64,000 nucleotides of DNA from Trifolium pratense. Lineage: Eukaryota > Streptophyta > Magnoliopsida > Fabales > Fabaceae. Below the pieces are notes generated by a model that had not been told where the DNA came from, searched no databases, and saw only the letters and a list, made by a program, of their open reading frames with translations. This document shows positions 29,471-39,931 of this stretch, in pieces. The stretch is taken from positions 52,970,439 through 53,034,438 of the forward strand of contig NC_060062.1 in the NCBI RefSeq assembly GCF_020283565.1, given 5' to 3'. Every line of letters starts with the position of its first letter. Position 1 is the first letter of the stretch. The translations under genes were made by a program, and so were the position numbers.

Positions 29471-31092
29471 CTCGTCAATACGACATATACTCAATCAAAT
29501 GAGATGATTTGCACATTAAAATGAAATAAACTAAATATTCCACCTCGCTCGAATTTGACTCGTGCGTTATTGTCGGAATACTTTTTCTAAATGTGGTTAT
29601 GATCCGATTCACCCGAGCTACTCTACGACCGATTATCTCGTCAATACGACATATACTCAATCAAATGAGATGATTTGCACATTAAAATGAAATAAACTAA
29701 ATATTCCACCTCGCTCGAATTTGACTCGTGCGTTATTGTCGGAATACTTTTTCTAAATGTGGTTATGATCCGATTCACCCGAGCTACTCTACGACCGATT
29801 ATCTCGTCAATACGACATATACTCAATCAAATGAGATGATTTGCACATTAAAATGAAATAAACTAAATATTCCACCTCGCTCGAATTTGACTCGTGCGTT
29901 ATTGTCGGAATACTTTTTCTAAATGTGGTTATGATCCGATTCACCCGAGCTACTCTACGACCGATTATCTCGTCAATACGACATATACTCAATCAAATGA
30001 GATGATTTGCACATTAAAATGAAATAAACTAAATATTCCACCTCACTCGAATTTGACTCGTGCGTTATTGTCGGAATACTTTTTCTAAATGTGGTTATGA
30101 TCCGATTCACCCGAGCTACTCTACGACCGATTATCTCGTCAATACGACATATACTCAATCAAATGAGATGATTTGCACATTAAAATGAAATAAACTAAAT
30201 ATTCCACCTCGCTCGAATTTGACTCGTGCGTTATTGTCGGAATACTTTTTCTAAATGTGGTTATGATCCGATTCACCCGAGCTACTCTACGACCTATTAT
30301 CTCGTCAATACGACATATACTCAATCAAATGAGATGATTTGCACATTAAAATGAAATAAACTAAATATTCCACCTCGCTCGAATTTGACTCGTGCGTTAT
30401 TGTCGGAATACTTTTTCTAAATGTGGTTATGATCCGATTCACCCGAGCTACTCTACGACCTATTATCTCGTCAATACGACATATACTCAATCAAATGAGA
30501 TGATTTGCACATTAAAATGAAATAAACTAAATATTCCACCTCGCTCGAATTTGACTCGTGCGTTATTGTCGGAATACTTTTTCTAAATGTGGTTATGATC
30601 CGATTCACCCGAGCTACTCTACGACCTATTATCTCGTCAATACGACATATACTCAATCAAATGAGATGATTTGCACATTAAAATGAAATAAACTAAATAT
30701 TCCACCTCGCTCGAATTTGACTCCTGCGTTATTGTCGGAATACTTTTTCTAAATGTGGTTATGATCCGATTCACCCGAGCTACTCTACGACCTATTATCT
30801 CGTCAATACGACATATACTCAATCAAATGAGATGATTTGCACATTAAAATGAAATAAACTAAATATTCCACCTCGCTCGAATTTGACTCCTGCGTTATTG
30901 TCGGAATACTTTTTCTAAATGTGGTTATGATCCGATTCACCCGAGCTACTCTACGACCTATTATCTCGTCAATACGACATATACTCAATCAAATGAGATG
31001 ATTTGCACATTAAAATGAAATAAACTAAATATTCCACCTCGCTCGAATTTGACTCCTGCGTTATTGTCGGAATACTTTTCTAAATGTGGTTA
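29471..31092. repeat. Satellite array 1, 166-bp unit, 9 full copies plus a partial
   Basis: Units start with CTCGTCAATACGACATATAC at 29471, 29637, 29803, 29969, 30135, 30301, 30467, 30633, 30799 and 30965; the last is incomplete. Copies are nearly identical. Diagnostic variants form blocks: GACCGATTAT in early junctions versus GACCTATTAT from 30292 on, and GACTCGTGCG versus GACTCCTGCG from about 30720 on. The array ends about 300 bp before B3 gene A. Each unit also contains a 61-residue minus-strand frame, which I regard as chance. Confidence 0.97.
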
Positions 31093-31388
31093 TAATAAAA
31101 AAAAAATTATAATAAAATTTTATAATTTTTTTTTTAGATCTGTGTTAAATTTTGTTATTAAAAATAAAATAAAAAGGGAGAAGTTAGGATACGCCAAACG
31201 TGCGTGGAACCCAAATGGTTTCATTGTGATATTGGAACGGATATATGCGTGTAACTGTAGGTATCGCGTTTTCCAATACAAACACATACTAAACCTCTTC
31301 ACTTCCACTCCTTCTCCATACTTCTTCTCCTTCTCCATTAAGTCCACAAAAAAACAACAAACACTTCTATCCGTTCTGAAGTTGAAGA

Positions 31389-32482
31389 ATGACAAGATCG
31401 ACGAGAGCGACGGCATCATCGTCGAAGCAAAGGTTAGATTTGTCATTCGCCGTAGTAAAAAACTCGTCTTTCCTCTGATGTTGTTGTTTAAAAGGTTTCT
31501 GCTTTTGCATCATACCCATGTCTTCGAGCTGTTCGTGTAGTTAACGCCGTTTCTATTGTTGTTTTTTGTTATTTTGATTCAGATGCCATGCTCGTTTTTT
31601 TTATTGTTGTTTCTTTTTTTTTTTTTTTAAAAAAATACTTTTTTTTTAATATTGATCTATAAGAATCCTTTGTTAAAAAAGGAGAAAATAGTTGATTGAT
31701 GTTGGATCTCTAATTAAAAAGAGGAAAAATTTAATTTTTTTAAAACTTTTGTCAGCAGTTCATGTAGTTGTTCATGTTTATTTGCCGAAAAAATTAAAAA
31801 TAATGAAATGGTCACTGTAACTTGCTTATATGATGATTGCATGTAGATTTCGTTGCATTTGTAATTTTTTTTTATTTATTCCGAAATGGTGTATTTAAAC
31901 TATAATCTGTGGCTTTGAAATAGGAACAAAAACAAAAATGTTGTCCACATTGAGGAAGAGATTGAAACAATCTACATCAGCTCGGATGATGAAGAGGTTG
32001 TTGAGGATCGTTTTGGTGAATGGGGCTGGTCAAAGGAGGTTACTGCGGCTCTTGGGAATTGGAGGAAGCCTCAAACATTGGTAAGTTTATGACTGAGTTA
32101 GTAATCTGTTTGGTATGACTGAGTTTTTTTAACATGTTTATGAGTTTAGTTTATGGTTTTATGTATTACTAATTATAGTTTAATCTCTCATTGTTATTAC
32201 TAATGTTTGCAAACTGTGCAGCATGTCCCATCTTGGATCGTTCAATCAGTGTTGTTTCATAAGAAAGGTATTATTTTGGATTCAGTGGACAACGGCCGTA
32301 CTTATCCGTGCAGTATTTTGGCTCCGCCCGACAGAGGGATGTTTGTGAGATATCTTGGAGATGGTTGGTATGACTATTTGGAAGACCTAAAGCCAAGGAT
32401 TGGTGACAAGTTGAACTTCATTGTGCCGAGCTCTAAGACCCGCTTGATAGTGAAGTTGATCCGCCGCGAAGATCGTCGTTGA
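31389..32482 (+). CDS. B3-like DNA-binding protein A (transposon cargo)
   Basis: Exons 31389..31432, 31924..32080 and 32222..32482, all in phase, giving about 153 residues. It starts MTRSTRATASSSKQR and then has an acidic SUMO-interaction-like stretch, TIYISSDDEEVVED. The last exon carries a B3-type fold signature (VPSWIVQSVLFHKKG, then YLGDGWYDYLEDLKPRIGDK) and ends VKLIRREDRR. It is small, with a single domain. Exon structure and motif order are the same as in gene B at 33585, so the two are tandem paralogues. Known B3-fold proteins bind DNA; the target here is unknown, and array 1 just upstream is a candidate. A longer frame from 31049 is less likely. Confidence 0.75.
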
Positions 32483-33584
32483 TTGGACCGCGTCCTCTTT
32501 CTATGTCCTACTGCTTTGATATCTATAGTGTTGTAATCAATGGTGTTTTAATTATGTATGAACTATGTTTAATGACTCGGTGATTTGTATGTCTTTTTTT
32601 TAAGCTTGAACAATTATGAATATATTATGGTATTTCTATTTGTGGTATGAACATATATTTTGCTATCATAAAAAGTGTGAAAATGAGATGAGTTGCAAAA
32701 CCAACAAAACATAAAGGCATAAAGGAAACAAAATCACCCCATACTCAAAAAAATATATGTTCGACGTAAAAAAGAAAAAAAAAATGGTTTCTTTGTAAAC
32801 TAATAAGTACCATTGGTAATTGTTGCTACAAATTGTGGCTGTTCGGACTAGGAAGCACCGATGCTCCTTAGGTTAGGTGTGTCTGTGTCGGTGTCCGGCA
32901 CCGATACTAACAATTATACTAAATTATGTCCGACACCGATAATCCTTAGATTAGGCGTGTCTGTGTCGGTGTCCGACAACGACACTAATAATTATACTAA
33001 ATTATGTCCGACACCGATAAACTAAATAAACTAAATGTTCCACCTCGCTCGAATTTACCTGCTCGCGGTTCGGTTTGGATCGGTTTTGAGACAAAAACTC
33101 ATCCGATCCGAAAAATAAATTCATTTGCGGTTTGCTTCTGTTTTGGATTACAAATAAAAAAAATCCGATCCAATATTATGCGGTTTAATTTGGATCGATT
33201 TTTGCATATCCAAATTATATATTGTAATTTTTCTTAATAAATATAAATATTAAAAAAAATTGTAAAGTAAATTAAATAAATTTTAATTTTTAAAATTATA
33301 AATTGTAATTTTTTTCCCAATAAGGAGTAAAATTTTAAAAATTGAATAAATGCAAACACACACGTGCGTGGAAACCAAAAGTTTTCTTTTGAACGGATAC
33401 CATAACCACACCACATATGGGTGGAAACCAAAAGATTTTCCCTTTTGTGTCTTGGTACTCGGTACTTAATATTTTCCTAGGGAAACGAAAGATTTTCACT
33501 TTTCCCTTCTCCAACATCACGAACGAATACGAAACCCTTACCCTTCTCTTCTAGTGTCCAAAACTGAAGATCGGAGCAACCAGA
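32483..33584. repeat. Intergenic with a 78-bp tandem pair and an array-1 fragment
   Basis: A repeat of about 78 bp (CCTTAGGTTAGGTGTGTCTG at 32866, CCTTAGATTAGGCGTGTCTG at 32944) occurs twice and is rich in GTGTCCGACACCGATA. At 33021..33053 a piece reading AAATAAACTAAATGTTCCAC matches the array 1 unit (one change). Sequence at 33355..33440 (CGTGCGTGGAAACC) resembles the leader of gene A at about 31195, so the segment containing leader and gene was duplicated. No gene is seen. Confidence 0.65.
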
Positions 33585-34719
33585 ATGGCGTCCTCATCGA
33601 AGCAAAGGTTGGTCTTTCCACTGTTTTTCGCTTTCGCTTTTGATCGACAACATGGGTTTGTATTATTCGTTGTCGTTTGCTTCCTTTCGTTGTGTTTTTA
33701 ATTTCTTTTCATCGCATGTTTTTAGGATTTAAGTGTTATTGTGCTTTGTAATCGTTTTATAGGAGTTAGTTTTGAAAAAGTTACCCTGTAAATGTCTTCA
33801 ATAAGATATGCATGTGATTTTTTTGATAAAAAGAGTAAAAAAGAAGTTTTGTTAAATCACAAATTTTATATTTTTTCATACATCAAGATCTGAAACGTTG
33901 ATGGTTCGTTGATTTACCAAATTTTGTCTTTGTTGTAGAGGTTGTTATTTGAGTTGTTGATGCTTATCGCTTCCTTATTAGGTATGTTTTGTGTTCGTTT
34001 ATTGATGTATGAACTTTTACAATCGTTTGTTGTTTCCCTTTGTTTATTTAGGACAATAGGCGTGGTACCAGTTAAGACAGAACCTTTTGACGCAATATGG
34101 ATAAGTTCAGACGATGAAGGTGATAATGTTGCTAAGGGGTTTGCTAGGAGGGTTTCTAGGAGGGTTGATAGGAATGCTGATAACAACGGTGCTAATAGGG
34201 TTGATAAGACGGCTGATAACAACGGTGCTAGGAGGGTTGGTAAGACGGCTGTTCAGAATGTTGCTCCTAAGGTGGTCAGAAAAGAAAAGGTGATATGGAT
34301 AACACCAGTAACTAAAGCTATGCAGAGATTGAAAAAAAAACAAACACTGGTATTAGTTTAACTGTTTTTGAATTTGTTTTAGTTTAACACCAATAACTAA
34401 CCAAATGTATTAACTGTTATTGACTTTGTTTTAGTGATTAAATTTATCATCTCACGGCGTATTTATCCTATTTTTACAGCATATTCCTAGCTGGGTTGTG
34501 AAGCAAGCTCTATTAGGGAAGACCGAGATTAACCTACGATCTGCGCAGACGAAGCGTACTTATGAATGTGCTATTTTAAATTCCGGACGCTCGTTGCAGA
34601 GATACATTGGTGATGGTTGGTATGACTATGTTGATTTGCACAAGCCAAAAGTTGGTGACATCCTCCAGTTTTCTATGAATCCGCCTTACGACCTAATTGT
34701 TGTTTCATTGATACGTTAG
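33585..34719 (+). CDS. B3-like DNA-binding protein B, paralogue of A (transposon cargo)
   Basis: Exons 33585..33607, 34052..34349 and 34480..34719, in phase, giving 186 residues. It starts MASSSKQR, which matches the end of gene A's first exon. Next is the acidic stretch DAIWISSDDEGD, again SUMO-interaction-like. A basic repeat region follows (RRVDRNADNNGANRVDKTAD, then ADNNGARRVGKTA), which gene A lacks. The last exon carries the B3-like domain (HIPSWVVKQALLGK, then YIGDGWYDYVDLHKPKVGD) and ends LIVVSLIR. The internal repeats probably arose by slippage. No disabling change is seen. Confidence 0.75.
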
Positions 34720-35561
34720 TAGACTTGTAACTGACTTCACTTGATGTTCGGCTGAATCGAAGTTTGGTTGATGTGTTTATTTCTGTTTTATGTTTAATTA
34801 TGTAGTTGTTGAATATTAAGTGTAAAAATGCTACTTTTATATGTAGCCAGACATCAGTTGACAAACACATGTGTTTGTCAACATATTTTGAATGCAATGT
34901 GGTATTTTGAATGCAATCAGTTAAACTCTACCTTATTTGGCCTGATATATCTATGTTGTTAAATTGCTTCGTCGATTATTCATGGTTATGTCAAACAAAA
35001 AAAAAACAAGACCATGTTATGGAAAAAAGACATTGTTTTGGTGAAAATCGAAACAACTCCATTAAGAGTCAGGATAGTCGTAGTTCACTTAGTTTTCAAA
35101 TAACTATAAGATTTTATTTTGAGTAAACTCCAATTTCACTACTATGAAGGAAGTTGATAAGCTCAATAAACATCTGATTTTGGGTATACTTTTCGAGTAA
35201 ACTCCAATTTCACTACTATTTAAGAGTAAACTCCAATTCCATGCCCCTATGTCTAAATTAATTGGTTAGCAGTTAATGATGGTATTGTATTGATAAGCTC
35301 AAATAAGAGGTATACTTTTTCAGATTTATTAACTTTGGGAAGTTGAAAAACGCTATAATGACTCCACAACCCTATAATCACTCTAACCAATCTTTTGCAT
35401 ATCCCTAATGTCCACTTCTTTAGTCCACATTCATTGAATTTTAAACTTCGATTTTACAAACCAAAACTTGTAAAAATTAAGATTAAAAAAAAAAAAAACG
35501 ATTATCACAATCCAACAATATTTGGGAAATTAAAAATTTCGAACAAAATTACTTAAATTAA
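34720..35561. other. Intergenic within the element, nothing coding
   Basis: This holds the 3' flank of gene B and a doubled phrase, AGTAAACTCCAATTTCACTA, at about 35122 and 35197 (a shortened third copy near 35225). That is probably a small local duplication. It is AT-rich with no supported frame. Confidence 0.4.
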
Positions 35562-36194
35562 TTAAGTAAACATTATAACATAAACAAAGAAAATAATCCA
35601 AGAACAAAACAACAAATTCTTAAACATTTTTGATGTCTTCCTTTCGTTGTGCAGTTTCATCTTCATCTTCTCCCCCTTATTAAATTGATTTTCTTTAAGA
35701 ATTGAAGCCACATCTTGGAACAATTCTGAGCAGCTGCAACCACAACTGTTTGTCCCACAGTTTCTCTCTGAGTCTTTGTAATCCAAATAATTCCTGGGTC
35801 CAGGTTCTGATTGACGAACATTTGATCGAACATTTGGACGAGCATTTGGACGAGCAGTTGGACGCACATAAGGAGGGTGGCCTTCAATTTCGTCATCCCA
35901 AACGAAAAGATTACAACTTTGAACTCCCTGCAAATGTAATTTCAAATGTAATTTTCAAATTAAATTTCAAATCAACAAAATCTTATTCAACCCTAAGTCC
36001 TAACAAAGTATGATCGAAACAGAATTACCAAGTATACAACGATATGTTAGCAAACCTACCCCATGAGTTGGACATTTCCAATATCGTCGTTTTGGATTTT
36101 CGCCTGAATTGGATATGTACATCCTCATTGGTTTATTGCAACCACAGTCTGGGATTTGGACTGCCATTGAGTTTGCAACAGATGAGGAAGACAT
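35562..36194 (-). CDS. GRF zinc-finger protein with C-terminal membrane segment
   Basis: Minus-strand exons 36194..36060 and 35927..35562, in phase, giving 166 residues. The N-terminal zinc finger is of the GRF class: CGCNKPM, then GENPKRRYWKCP in exon 1 and CNLFVWDDEI in exon 2, so the finger is completed only by splicing. A repeated RPTARPNARPNVRSNVR stretch, a charged coiled-coil-like part and a hydrophobic tail (LLFCSWIIFFVYVIMFT) follow, suggesting a tail anchor. GRF fingers are known from DNA-repair and topoisomerase proteins, where they bind single-stranded DNA. It is the only minus-strand gene of the element and diverges from B3 gene C across array 2. Confidence 0.75.
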
Positions 36195-36565
36195 TGTCTG
36201 AGAAAAATTGTGAATTTAGGGTTTTCGAATTAGATGGAGAGAAGAAATGAGTATTGAGAAATTAGGGTTTTCGAAACATGAATGAATGAGGTCTTAATAT
36301 AGCATTATTTGAGACTATGATTGGGTACAGAGCATGCGTCAATCTACTAGGCGTGGCTACCGTCAGATAAACATTAATGCTTGTGATTAAAAGTTGATAT
36401 GATAAATCTCAGCCATCCAACATCACACAGGGCTGTGATTATATATAATTTAATGCAGCACATATAGCTCTACTCTCAGAATTAATGTAGAAGATATAAA
36501 CTCTCAAATATAGTTAAATTTATCCGAGAGAAATAAAATGAGAAGTTAAATTAAAATTTATCCGA
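36195..36565. promoter_or_regulatory. Leader and promoter side of the GRF gene
   Basis: Spacer between the GRF start codon and array 2. From about 36500 it contains TTTATCCGAGAG-type half-units that merge into the array. No TATA box was fixed. Confidence 0.35.
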
Positions 36566-37997
36566 GAGCATAGCTAATAAAATGAGAAGTTAATTTTTTT
36601 GAGAAAAATAAAAAATTGAAAGTTGAGTTTGTGGACGAATACGCCGTGAGATTTAGACCGTAACCCTAATAATACGACCGATACACTAAGTTCCTTCTCC
36701 GACAAACTTAAATTAAAATTTATCCGAGAGCATAGCTAATAAAATGAGAAGTTAATTTTTTTGAGAAAAATAAAAAATTGAAAGTTGAGTTTGTGGACGA
36801 ATACGCCGTGAGATTTAGACCGTAACCCTAATAATACGACCGATACACTAAGTTACTTCTCCGACAAACTTAAATTAAAATTTATCCGAGAGCATAGCTA
36901 ATAAAATGAGAAGTTAATTTTTTTGAGAAAAATAAAAAATTGAAAGTTGAGTTTGTGGACGAATACGCCATGAGATTTAGACCGTAACCCTAATAATACG
37001 ACCGATACACTAAGTTCCTTCTCCGACAAACTTAAATTAAAATTTATCCGAGAGCATAGCTAATAAAATGAGAAGTTAAATTTTTTGAGAAAAATAAAAA
37101 AATGAAAGTTGAGTTTGTGGACGAATACGCCATGAGATTTAGACCGTAACCCTAATAATACGACCGATACACTAAGTTACTTCTCCGACAAACTTAAATT
37201 AAAATTTATCCGAGAGCATAGCTAATAAAATGAGAAGTTAAATTTTTTGAGAAAAATAAAAAAATGAAAGTTGAGTTTGTGGACGAATACGCCATGAGAT
37301 TTAGACCGTAACCCTAATAATACGACCGATACACTAAGTTCCTTCTCCGACAAACTTAAATTAAAATTTATCCGAGAGCATAGCTAATAAAATGAGAAGT
37401 TAAATTTTTTGAGAAAAATAAAAAAATGAAAGTTGAGTTTGTGGACGAATACGCCATGAGATTCAGACCGTAACCCTAATAATACGACCGATACACTAAG
37501 TTACTTCTCCGACAAACTTAAATTAAAATTTATCCGAGAGCATAGCTAATAAAATGAGAAGTTAATTTTTTTGAGAAAAATAAAAAATTGAAAGTTGAGT
37601 TTGTGGACGAATACGCCATGAGATTTAGACCGTAACCCTAATAATACGACCGATACACTAAGTTCCTTCTCCGACAAACTTAAATTAAAATTTATCCGAG
37701 AGCATAGCTAATAAAATGACAAGTTAAATTTTTTGAGAAAAATAAAAAATTGAAAGTTGAGTTTGTGGACGAATACGCCGTGAGATTTAGACCGTAACCC
37801 TAACAATACGACCGAGACACTAAGTTCCTTCTCCGACAAACTTAAATTAAAATTTATCCGAGAGCATAGCTAATAAAATGAGAAGTTAATTTTTTTGATA
37901 AAAATAAAAAATTGAAAGTTGAGTTTGTGGACGAATACGCCGTGAGATTTAGACCGTAACCCTAATAATACGACCGAGACACTAAGTTCCTTCTACG
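36566..37997. repeat. Satellite array 2, 162-bp unit, 8 full copies plus a partial
   Basis: GAGCATAGCTAATAAAATGA recurs at 36566, 36728, 36890, 37052, 37214, 37376, 37538, 37700 and 37862. Each unit holds GACGAATACGCCGTGAGATT (or CCATGAGATT) and AATACGACCGATACACTAAG. The unit is clearly related to array 3 (shared GCCGT, TAGACCGTA, AATACGAC and CTCCGA words in the same order). The array lies between the divergent GRF and B3-C genes. Confidence 0.97.
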
Positions 37998-38544
37998 ACA
38001 AAAATAAACTGACTAACAAAAATAAATAAGTAAAATCGTCTCATTTATCCGGTGCAGCCTTCGCACACGCGTTTACATCAACCAACGTGCCATTTAAAAC
38101 TCGTTTTAATCGGACGGTGGTTAGTATGTAAGTCAGAAAGTCATCCGTTTAACATCAACCATCGGATGACACACTCTGTAGATCCAACCATCCAAAACGT
38201 TTATCAAATCACGCGTGACTTTTGACAACTCAAAACCAAACTAAACGATTCATTCGTTAATCTCAACTAGACAGGTTTGTGTCTTTTCGATTCAATAACA
38301 CCCAAATTAATTCCCCTCCCCATTATCATCATTGCAAACCTTGGTAAACGTTTTGTGTTTACCGAAATCTTTTCATTTCTTCTACCAAGACAGAAAATTA
38401 AAGTTCTCTCATCTACTCCCACACGCTATTTTTCCAAAACAAACTTCATCTCCCACACGCCATTGTTAAGTCTCACACTTCATCTCCCAGACGCCATTTT
38501 TATCCATCGCAAACTTCATCTCCTTCCATCTCAGATATCAAAAA

Positions 38545-39771
38545 ATGGTGGAAACTGTTGGCGATATTCTTCAAAAACCAGCAAGGGGTTACTTTTTGAC
38601 CGTTCATGTTAGAGGAGAGGTATGTTTGTTGGTTTGATTTCTTTAGTTTTTGTACAGTTTGAGTTTGAGTTTTTTTTTTGTTACAAAAGAGAAAGTTTGA
38701 GTTTGAGTTAAAAAAACAGAGCATCGTAGTTTTTTTTGCTATCTGAGTAAAAAATAAGAATCTAACTTTATTAGACCTGTCGATTATTTTAAGGAAAATT
38801 GTCAATTTGCTTAAGGAAAATTGTCAATTTGTTTAAGGAAACTTGTCAATTTGCTTAAAAACAGAGCATCGTAGTTTTTTTTCTATCTGAGTAAAAAATT
38901 TGAATCTAATTTTATTAGACATCACGATTATTTTAAGGAAAATTGTAAATTTGTTTAAGGAAAGTTGTCAATTTGCTTAAGCAAAATTGTCAATTTGCTT
39001 AAGGACAATTGTCAATTTGTTTATGAAAAATTGTCAATTTTTTTATAACTTTTTTATTTGTTTCCTTTTTAGGTCAAGGGAGAGGTTGAAAGAACTTTTT
39101 ATGAAGATCACAAAGCTGAGTTGGGACAAGTTTGGCAGCTGTTTGATTCAAAAGGTCTTCGACTCCGAGTATTGTTCAACAACGATGGTGATGTCCCTAG
39201 AATTACAGCTGGTTGGACGACTTTAAGAACACACTATAAGTTTGAAGGTCATCATCCAATTTTCTTCAAATATTTTGGTAATGACCAGTTTCAGATCATT
39301 CCTAAAGATCACCCAATTACTCCCGACAAGTTTCCTACTTGGCATACAAAGTCGCGAGCTCTCCGAAAGGCGGTTACCTTCGAAATTACTATGACGGAGG
39401 ATCCTGAAATTGTGGAATCTTTGGTTGGTATCTCGATCAAAATGTTATCGTTAATTTTTTTATTTAATTATATGAACATAAAATGAAAAAATTGATGGTT
39501 ATTATGTTTATGTTCTTTGTTGCAGACATTGCCTGAAGAGATGGGGGAGTATTTGTGCGACACAATGCTGGATCAAATAATCATTATTGGAGACATTAGA
39601 GAAAAGCACAGGTGCGAGCTAGAGTATCAAAGGGATCCGTTTGCGGTAACGATCTCAAGCGGTTGGAGGGAAGTTGTTGGAATCAATGGATTTAAGGTTG
39701 GGGATCGGCTGCTCTTCAATACAAGCAACATCTATGATGACCACACCTTTTATGTTAGGAGTTTGAAATGA
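38545..39771 (+). CDS. Two-domain B3-like DNA-binding protein C (transposon cargo)
   Basis: Exons 38545..38619, 39073..39423 and 39526..39771, all in phase 0, giving 223 residues. It starts MVETVGDILQKPARGYFLTV. The first B3-like domain has AELGQVWQLFDSKGLRLRVL and then GWTTLRTHYKFEGHHPIFFK, the classical B3 core. The second, at the C-terminus, has CELEYQRDPFAVTISSGWRE and GINGFKVGDRLLFNT. It lacks the ISSDDE stretch of genes A and B and has different introns, so it is a separate acquisition. It lies between arrays 2 and 3 and reads towards the protease gene. REM-type B3 proteins are the nearest family. Confidence 0.78.
38716..39045. repeat. Minisatellite in intron 1 of B3 gene C
   Basis: A segment of about 145 bp starting ACAGAGCATCGTAG occurs at 38716 and again at 38861. 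Inside it a shorter unit of about 20 bp (TTAAGGAAAATTGTCAATTT) is repeated several times with small changes. It occupies most of the intron. Confidence 0.8.
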
Positions 39772-39931
39772 TATTTGGTGTTGTTTTGAAACAGTTTAGT
39801 GTTTTTTATTTTGATAAGAATCTATGTGTAAATTGACAATGTATTTGAATGACAATTGATATTTCGAAGTACTTATTTTGTGAAAATCATGTTATAAACC
39901 AGTTTCGAAGTTTAGTATTCAATGCTACTTT

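Noticed and set aside
29475..30988. Nine identical 61-residue minus-strand frames, one per array 1 unit
   Set aside because: They arise because the 166-bp unit happens to be open on that strand. They overlap one another by 20 bp, 166 is not a multiple of 3, and the sequence resembles no protein family.
29471..31092. Array 1 as a piece of centromere
   Set aside because: The array has only about ten units, lies inside a bounded transposon, and I cannot test identity with known Medicago satellites here.
31049..31540. 163-residue plus-strand frame over the B3-A leader
   Set aside because: It overlaps the last array unit and reads through the GT donor at 31433. The spliced B3-A frame explains the region better.
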